Made by a program: the position numbers and the translations under genes
NCBI GenBank assembly: GCA_028023455.1
Contig: JAQFVV010006203.1
Span: 12,376,348 to 12,440,347 of the forward strand
Reading direction: 5' to 3'
DNA: 64,000 bases
Origin: Epiperipatus broadwayi
Lineage: Eukaryota > Onychophora > Udeonychophora > Euonychophora > Peripatidae
Notes under the pieces: model-generated
The model's database searches: none
Seen by the model: only the letters and a program-made list of their open reading frames with translations
What the model was told of the DNA's origin: nothing
Shown: positions 58,037 to 64,000 of the stretch, piece by piece
Position numbering within the stretch: the stretch's first letter is position 1
Layout: each line of letters opens with the position of its first letter

Positions 58037-58577
58037 ATACCGATAATTCAACTCAATTTAGTTTTTTCATAATTCTGTTATTTTAATGTTTTATAATCGC
58101 CGATTCAATAACATTTGACAATTTCTTGAAATTAATAGAGCCTCTTTTATTTTATGTTTTTGTGGCAACGTTCAATTTGCATAATTTTTATAATCAAAAA
58201 GAGAGACAATCAGTAAAATATGAAAATAAACCTTCATCATCTGTTATATTTGATCATAAAAAAATTTGTAAATATGGATTCAAATTTGATTATAAAAATT
58301 ATACAAATTGAACGTAAAATAAAAGACGTGCTATTAATTTCAGGAAATCATCAAATGTTATTGAATGGGTAATCATCAAACATTAAAATAACAGAATTGT
58401 GGAAAAACTAAATTGAATTGAATTATGGGTATTATGAAATGATATCTCGTTTTAATTATTCAATGTTAGTTGACAAAGACTACAAGATATATAGTTGAAA
58501 GTACTTGTAATAAAATAACTTTGAATTTGTGTAAATCTACTGTATTTAATATATATATATTTGAATGTTACATATAT

Positions 58578-58815
58578 CATCATCATCAACCATTATCAAT
58601 TCACTGCAGGATGAAGGTCTCTCCAAGTTCAATCCATCTTCTCCGATCTTTAGCTTCTCTTCTCCACACCACCCCTGCACACTTTCTTATTTCATCCATC
58701 CATCTAACATGTGGTCTCTTTCTGGATCTTTTACAATCTCTTGGAATCCCGTTTAAGATTTCAATTGTCTATCTATTGTCATCTCTTCTACCAATAGGTC
58801 CAGCCCAACTTCACT
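58578..58815 (-). pseudogene. RTE-like LINE, short 3' end
   Basis: On the minus strand the last ~80 codons of the RTE-type ORF are readable (RRDDNR, RKRPHVRWMDEIRKCAG, WRREAKDRRRWIELGETF), ending in a GAT-repeat tail at 58578-58590 next to the palindromic element. It is heavily 5'-truncated with at least one stop. Confidence 0.8.
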
Positions 58816-59062
58816 TCAATCTTTATATATATATATAATAAGAATTATTACAACTGATAAAGTTTTTTAAATAAGAGTAAAGCCATTATAATCTAGATAT
58901 GAACAGACTAATTTTAACTTACATGATCTTTAAAATGAGTAAATAATAGACTCTCTCAAGAAAGTTAGAACTAGGCCATTAATAAAAGCTAGAGTGTGCT
59001 TACATCTGAATTGAATGATATCAATCTTTTTTTTTAAAAAATTATTTTGAAGATTTTTTTTT

Positions 59063-59511
59063 GCAAATGACGGCCATCTTTTCTACATCTACCATCTGAT
59101 GGAATTGGTGTTACATTCTCTATGTGACCAATTTTCATTCCAGAATGTGCAAGGGCTCTTAAAGCTGACTGAGCACCATGACCGGATGTCTTTGTTTCTC
59201 TTCCACCAGTTGCTCATAATTGAATATGTAGAGCAGTTATGCCAACAATTTTACATTTCTCAACCACATTTTGAGCTGCCAACATTGCAGTGTATGGAGA
59301 GGTCTCATCATGATCAGCCATCACTTTTATACCTCCAGTAACTTTATAAATTGTTTCCCTGACAGAAAAATCAGTTATGTAGACAAAAGTGTTATTAAAA
59401 CTGGAAAAAATATGATCCATACTGAATACATATTCTCTTTCCAAAGTTTGAGGTCCGAGGTGAATGATGGGTTGTTCTTCCTTCTGTTTACTGTTACGAG
59501 GGCCATAATTA
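59063..59511 (-). pseudogene. RpS14: Ribosomal protein S14 (uS11) processed pseudogene
   Basis: An intronless minus-strand copy of the 40S subunit protein uS11/RpS14. Recognisable passages in order are [52 protein letters not shown] and [13 protein letters not shown] stop then stands where the family has Arg (a CGA-to-TGA change), and the same frame continues with [17 protein letters not shown] and VTPIPSDG. A one-base loss near codon 3 separates the original ATG (about 59511) from the rest. The Arg-rich C-terminus is replaced by A-rich sequence. A 9-bp direct repeat ATGATATCA flanks it (59015-59023, 59567-59575), and an A-rich tail lies on the 3' side: a LINE-made retrocopy. Non-functional. 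Confidence 0.93.
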
Positions 59512-59609
59512 ATCTGATAAACCATCATTAAACAAACAAAGTATAATGACTTGATTCATATCTCATATGATATCACCTTTGTTTGGAAAACTTAATAGAT
59601 TTGTTAATT

Positions 59610-60266
59610 CTTAAATATACAGATTCATCCGTGTAAGATTATAATTGGATATCCCAATGTTCTGATGTGATCACATAAGCCCTCAACTGAAAAATGAATA
59701 CTATATAATTGTAGAGATACTGTAAACAATGTCTGTAAAAATAGTTGTAGAGGCACTGTAAACAGTTCACCATAATTGTTATAGTTTCACAACTAGAAAA
59801 AAATAGGCTTATAAAATTGAACAAATTGAAAAATAAATAATATGCAAAATTACACCAATGTGAGATCAGAGAAGCTATTGAAACATTAAAAAGACCAAAT
59901 TGTATCAAAAAATACAATGACACATATAGATTTCCCCATATTTGGAAAAAAATTGAAATCATATTACACTGAAGGTTCTGAATTTTTTATTTGTTGTTTA
60001 TTTACTTTTCAATTTGTTCAATTTTATATACCTGTTTTTTTCTAGTTGTGGAACTTTAACAATTATTTTGAACAGTTTACAACACAACTATAACTATCTT
60101 ATTAGACATTTTACAGCACCTCTACAATTATATAGTATTAATTTCTCAGTTCAGGGCTTATGTGATCAGATGGAAACATTTGAATATCTATTAAAATCTT
60201 ACTTGGATGAACCTGCAAAATATGTTTTTTTTATCTGTAATCCATAAAAACATTCATATATTTAAG
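59610..60266. mobile_element. Palindromic repeat family K, fullest copy
   Basis: The left half (59610-59850) and right half (about 59985-60266) are inverse copies sharing CTTAAATATA ends, 'tgatcacataagccct', 'ataattgtagag' and 'cacaactagaaaaaa'. Partial copies lie at 4293-4440 and 46735-47160. No transposase. It contains the intact target for the tRNA-like insert found at 46996. Confidence 0.7.
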
Positions 60267-60535
60267 GCTTCTAATACAAATGCTCATCTTGCATACTGAA
60301 CAATATAGTAAAGTAATATTGAAATATTTACTAACAGGGTTTGGTTCATATATACCTATATAAAATAAAATGTTAATTATATAATAAATATTGTAATAAA
60401 AAGTAATGAATACAACAACAATAATATATTATAAAAAGTACTATAATCCTCAGAATTACTTTCAGTTAATCACGTTCAACAACTGTCATTTCAAATGACA
60501 CTTGAATAAGATTAAGTGATATAATCAACAGAAGT

Positions 60536-60615
60536 ACTTTCAGTTAACCACTTAACCTTATTCAATGGTCATTTTAAAATGCCAACTGAAAAAGGTTAAG
60601 TGAATAACTGAAAGT
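60536..60615. repeat. 80-bp hairpin
   Basis: ACTTTCAGTTA...TAACTGAAAGT with 'cacttaacctt' and 'aaggttaagtg' in matching positions and 'cattttaaaatg' at the centre. A related half-copy lies just upstream (60459-60530). Probably a small MITE. Confidence 0.65.
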
Positions 60616-61366
60616 ATTTCTGTCAATTATATTACTTTTTAAATATATTATTACCATTATATTCATTATTATTTTTTAATTATATACATTTAATTGACTC
60701 ACCAAAGAATAGAGAGCAAAATAATCTTTCAATTACTCAAAATAATTTTTACTATTTCTTTATTAATATTTTCTACATGTATAATATTTTTTGAAGGCAT
60801 AAAGAGTATATTGTGAAAAACTATTTAAGGTAATTTTATTCATATTTTTTTAAAAATCAAGTATTATGTCATTAACAGAATCAAAACAAAACTCAACATA
60901 GAAGTGAAATTGGAGAGTTAGATAGATTTTAGAATATCTAACACATACTTCAAATGTATGATTTTTTAAAAATATCTGTATTTAATGATCATGAACCTAA
61001 ATTCAATAGATAGTTTGTACTAAATCTGGATAAAATCCATATATTGCATGAATGGGAAAATAATTGGGAAATACACAATAAATTTTATAATTCTTGAAAA
61101 TGAAGTTAGCATTTAAATGGTATAATTTTATTTTTTGTGGCTTTGGCCATTTTTTAAGTATCCAACGCTTCCAAAGGTCATTGAAATCCATTAAATTAGA
61201 ATAAATGTAAATAAAATAAAATGCCACTATTATTATAATAATTATTTTATGATGGCCATTGTAATTAACACACATACACACAGATATATGGTTGTTTTGG
61301 TTCATGCTCACATATAACACAAAATACTTCAAATAATTTGCTATTATATTCAAAAATGAATAGATT
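60616..61366. other. AT-rich stretch, nothing recognised
   Basis: No convincing open frame, RNA gene or repeat partner. Confidence 0.4.
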
Positions 61367-62066
61367 AACAAGTTATTTATTTATCTAGAACTGTGTTTTT
61401 TATTTGCAATAGTCATTAGGGAATCATCCCTTACACCTGAGCTATATGAATATAATGCTAGAGGAATACTTTGTTTTTCAACACAAAAGTCTTTTGAAAA
61501 ACTAAAATGAATCCATACTATCTTTTTCATCTAAATGTATAGACAAATCTTAAGCATTTAGAAAGGAAAATCTGCTCTTAATTAATCACTTAATTCCATT
61601 CAATGTATAATGATCAAAGACATTTGCAAAATGTTTACAATTTACTGGACATTAATATATGTAACAAGTTATTTATTTATCTAGTGGTGTTTTTTATTAG
61701 TAATAGTCATTAGGAAATCACCCTCCCCCCCTACACATGCACTGTATAAATATAATATTAGAGGAATAGTCTCAGTAAATTGAAAAAATTTTACAAATGG
61801 CATATATCAATATATATTGAATGGAATTAAAACTGACTAAGTAAGACTTCCATACTCTCATTTCTATCTGCTTAAGATTTGCCTATACCTATACATTTAG
61901 GTAAAAAATATGGTTGAATTTATCTTATTTTTTTTAAAAAGATTTTATCTTGTATTTAGAAACAGAGTAGTTCTCTAACATTATATTTATACAGTTTATG
62001 AGTAGGGGTGTGATTCCCTAATGACTATTACAAATAAAAAATGGTGTGAGATAAATAAATAAATTG
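61367..62066. mobile_element. ~700-bp foldback element with a partial internal copy
   Basis: The ends share 'agttatttatttatct' and 'aatagtcattagg.aatca' in inverse orientation. The arms also match in 'ctaaatgtata' and 'caaatcttaagc'. A second copy of the left end lies at 61665-61770 inside the element, suggesting a partial duplication or nested insertion. No coding sequence. Confidence 0.65.
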
Positions 62067-64000
62067 AAAAAAAAGTAACTAAAACCATGGAATGATGAAT
62101 AAACATTGTATATTTGGTGATCTTGAACATTGTGAGAGTACTTGAGGAAATATTACAATCATTGAGAAAATATTACAATAGTCTAAAGTTTATGATTATA
62201 TTTGTATTGTAATTGTATAACAATTATTAAAAATCAAAAATAAATATTATTCCACATTTATTTTTTACAGAAATGTTTCATTTTTAAATATAAAACAATA
62301 TGTTCTTCTGAATATTGTTACTATAGAGATTAAGATCACAGAAAAACCAGCTGTGTAGAAATGAGGTCATTCAGCAGATTGTTATAATATTTAGCCATAT
62401 CATAATAATTAGGGAAAAATCAAACTTAAATCATAAATTGATAGATTTAGTAGTTATTAAAAATAATCTGTTCAGATTTTTAAAACAAACATCAAACAAA
62501 GAAGACTTTGTTCATTTTTTTAATTGAATTGGCTTCATCTGCAATTTTATGATAGCATTTTGTTTTGATTAAAATCTAATTTCTATAATAATTCCCAAAT
62601 CAAAAATTTACAATTTATTTAATTTCTAAACAAAAATATATATCAAATAAGATCAAATTTATTATATTCTGATAAATAATAATGGTTTAATATCAAAATG
62701 AAATGTTGAAAGCTCAAATCTAGTGAGAACGAAATCTATCAGAGTATAGGAGCATTAAACTAAGTGCAATTTCTACATGTCCATAGTGTCAAAGGTTATT
62801 TATTAAGCATTTAATAATGTTTTTTCAACTTCTAATAAAGTTATAATTTCAATTACTATTTTAACCCTGAACTGTTTTGGTGCTCACAGAAACATCACAC
62901 ATGAAAGCTTTAAGATGCATCTCACCTAATACGATAACAATAACAATCTTCACAAGGAAAAATGATTCTGTTTTATTATAGAAAACTATTTTTATGCAAT
63001 ATTTTTGCACTGTTGGAATGTTTTTTCTTCTTTATCTGAAAAGACAGATTTTAAAGATTTTTTTAAAAAATTGTAATATTACATTGCACTATAAGGTGTT
63101 AAATACCAATTTTATATACATTTCACTTTTTTGTTCATTGAAAAAACATATACTACCCCATTGGTGCATTATCCAATAATAGTAAAACAATAATAGATTG
63201 ATTGTAAATAAGGTAAAATCTTAAATTTTTCGTTCACATTTCATATGATCCACATGTTAAAATTGTAATAATTCATGTATAATTTAACTTGTACATTTTA
63301 TTTACTGTTAATTTTTATCTGTCTATTATTTGCAGATAAAAAAGTATGTAGATATTTATGTAATATAGCATTATTTTTTTGAAATAAATTATTAAAAAAA
63401 CTGGTTAAAATTATTTTAAAGTTTATTTTATTTATTCCCTTTTTAAAATTAATGAACACATACACAAAGGATCACAACTGGTGCTTTTTGTTTCAATTTT
63501 TAAATTCATCATTGACAAATGTGAGAGAAACAGATTCTTTCAAAATAAATTAGAAAACAAAGACTTTTTGTTTAGATCTATAGAAATAATTGTTTTAGTA
63601 ATTACTGTTTTTTTTTTTAAATTCTTGATTCAGTAATAAAAAAAAGTTTCTAGAAAATTCTAAATTTAATACTGAAATCACTATAAGTTCAAAAAATATA
63701 AGTATTATATTTATATTAGTTATTTAGAGTATGTATATTGTAAATAGATTAATATCGATATGTAAAAATCTTTACAAATTCTGATCATTTCTATTGTTCC
63801 ACCGTGTGAGAGTTTTTGAAAATAATCAAGCTTTCATTATTGTATAAACTCTTTATATTAAAACTCAATTAATTGGACTGGATTTCTTTTAAATTTAATT
63901 TTATAAACAAATAATTTTCTGAAAAATCACATTTGACTCCATTTAAAAAAATTGTATGTAAATCAGAACAGAATGAAATATAATGAATGATGTTCACCTA
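62067..64000. other. AT-rich stretch, nothing recognised
   Basis: No gene, RNA gene or repeat partner identified up to the window end. Confidence 0.4.

Larger units (their letters stand above)
49853..58577. mobile_element. Palindromic element split by the LTR retrotransposon
   Basis: Sequence left of the LTR element (49853-50010) continues at 58037. Together 49853-50010 plus 58041 to about 58230 is the inverse of about 58250-58577. The ends read ATATATGTAA and its inverse; inside are 'aaatacagta', 'tttacacaaattcaaa' and 'gagatatc.tttcataat' blocks in both arms. Without the insert it would be about 700 bp. No coding capacity. The palindrome lets the undisturbed target be read from the other arm. 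Confidence 0.8.

Noticed and set aside
61003-61371. 122-codon minus-strand frame
   Set aside because: AT-rich composition, no domain, and it runs into the foldback at 61367.

Overview
The window looks like arthropod nuclear DNA. It is very AT-rich, contains a spliced cytochrome P450 exon and a retrocopy of ribosomal protein S14, and has the usual invertebrate mix of RTE-like LINEs, Gypsy elements, hAT and Merlin DNA transposons and many long palindromic repeats. A chelicerate such as a spider would fit, but nothing here proves it. No complete, clearly functional host gene lies inside the window. The only host gene piece that reads cleanly is the last exon of a CYP2-clan P450 at 3932-4113 (+).

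Layout. 0.2-9.5 kb holds three copies of one long repeat family (a divergent partial copy at 0.2-1.1 kb and two similar ~1.95-kb direct copies at 4.9-6.9 and 7.6-9.5 kb), an RTE-like LINE fragment, the P450 exon and a TIR element. 10.6-17.8 kb holds two copies of an older repeat (R1). The first is interrupted by an 846-bp foldback (8-bp target duplication, empty site visible in the second) and is followed by a nested cluster: a Merlin-type element (12.9-15.9 kb) broken by a LINE and by smaller copies of its own family. 18.8-21.2 kb is a 5'-truncated, frameshifted Gypsy on the minus strand with one LTR. 23-38 kb is mostly featureless apart from a perfect-looking hairpin (23.0 kb), a second RTE fragment (27.3 kb), a Merlin MITE (30.5 kb), a broken unrecognised gene (31.9-33.0 kb, minus) and an 843-bp Merlin element with a perfect 9-bp target duplication (34.1-34.9 kb). 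39.1-41.7 kb is an internally deleted Gypsy whose LTR was hit by a hAT MITE (perfect 8-bp duplication). 41.6-43.3 kb is a decayed lysine/glutamate-rich coding region. 46.7-49.8 kb holds a tRNA-like retro-insertion with 15-bp target duplication and a 2.6-kb inverted repeat.

The most notable object is at 50011-58036: an 8.0-kb LTR retrotransposon with nearly identical 2.04-kb LTRs, a 4-bp target duplication and one intact gag gene (359 codons), but no protease, reverse transcriptase, RNase H or integrase. It resembles the non-autonomous 'TR-GAG' class described in plants. It sits inside an older palindromic element, whose other arm supplies the uninterrupted target sequence. Its LTR carries a TATA box followed at once by three tandem stem-loop units, and its 2.6-kb leader has further tandem repeats. 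To its right are an RTE tail, the RpS14 retropseudogene and three more palindromic elements.

All comparisons were made by eye. Percent identities, family names and ages are therefore estimates or inference.
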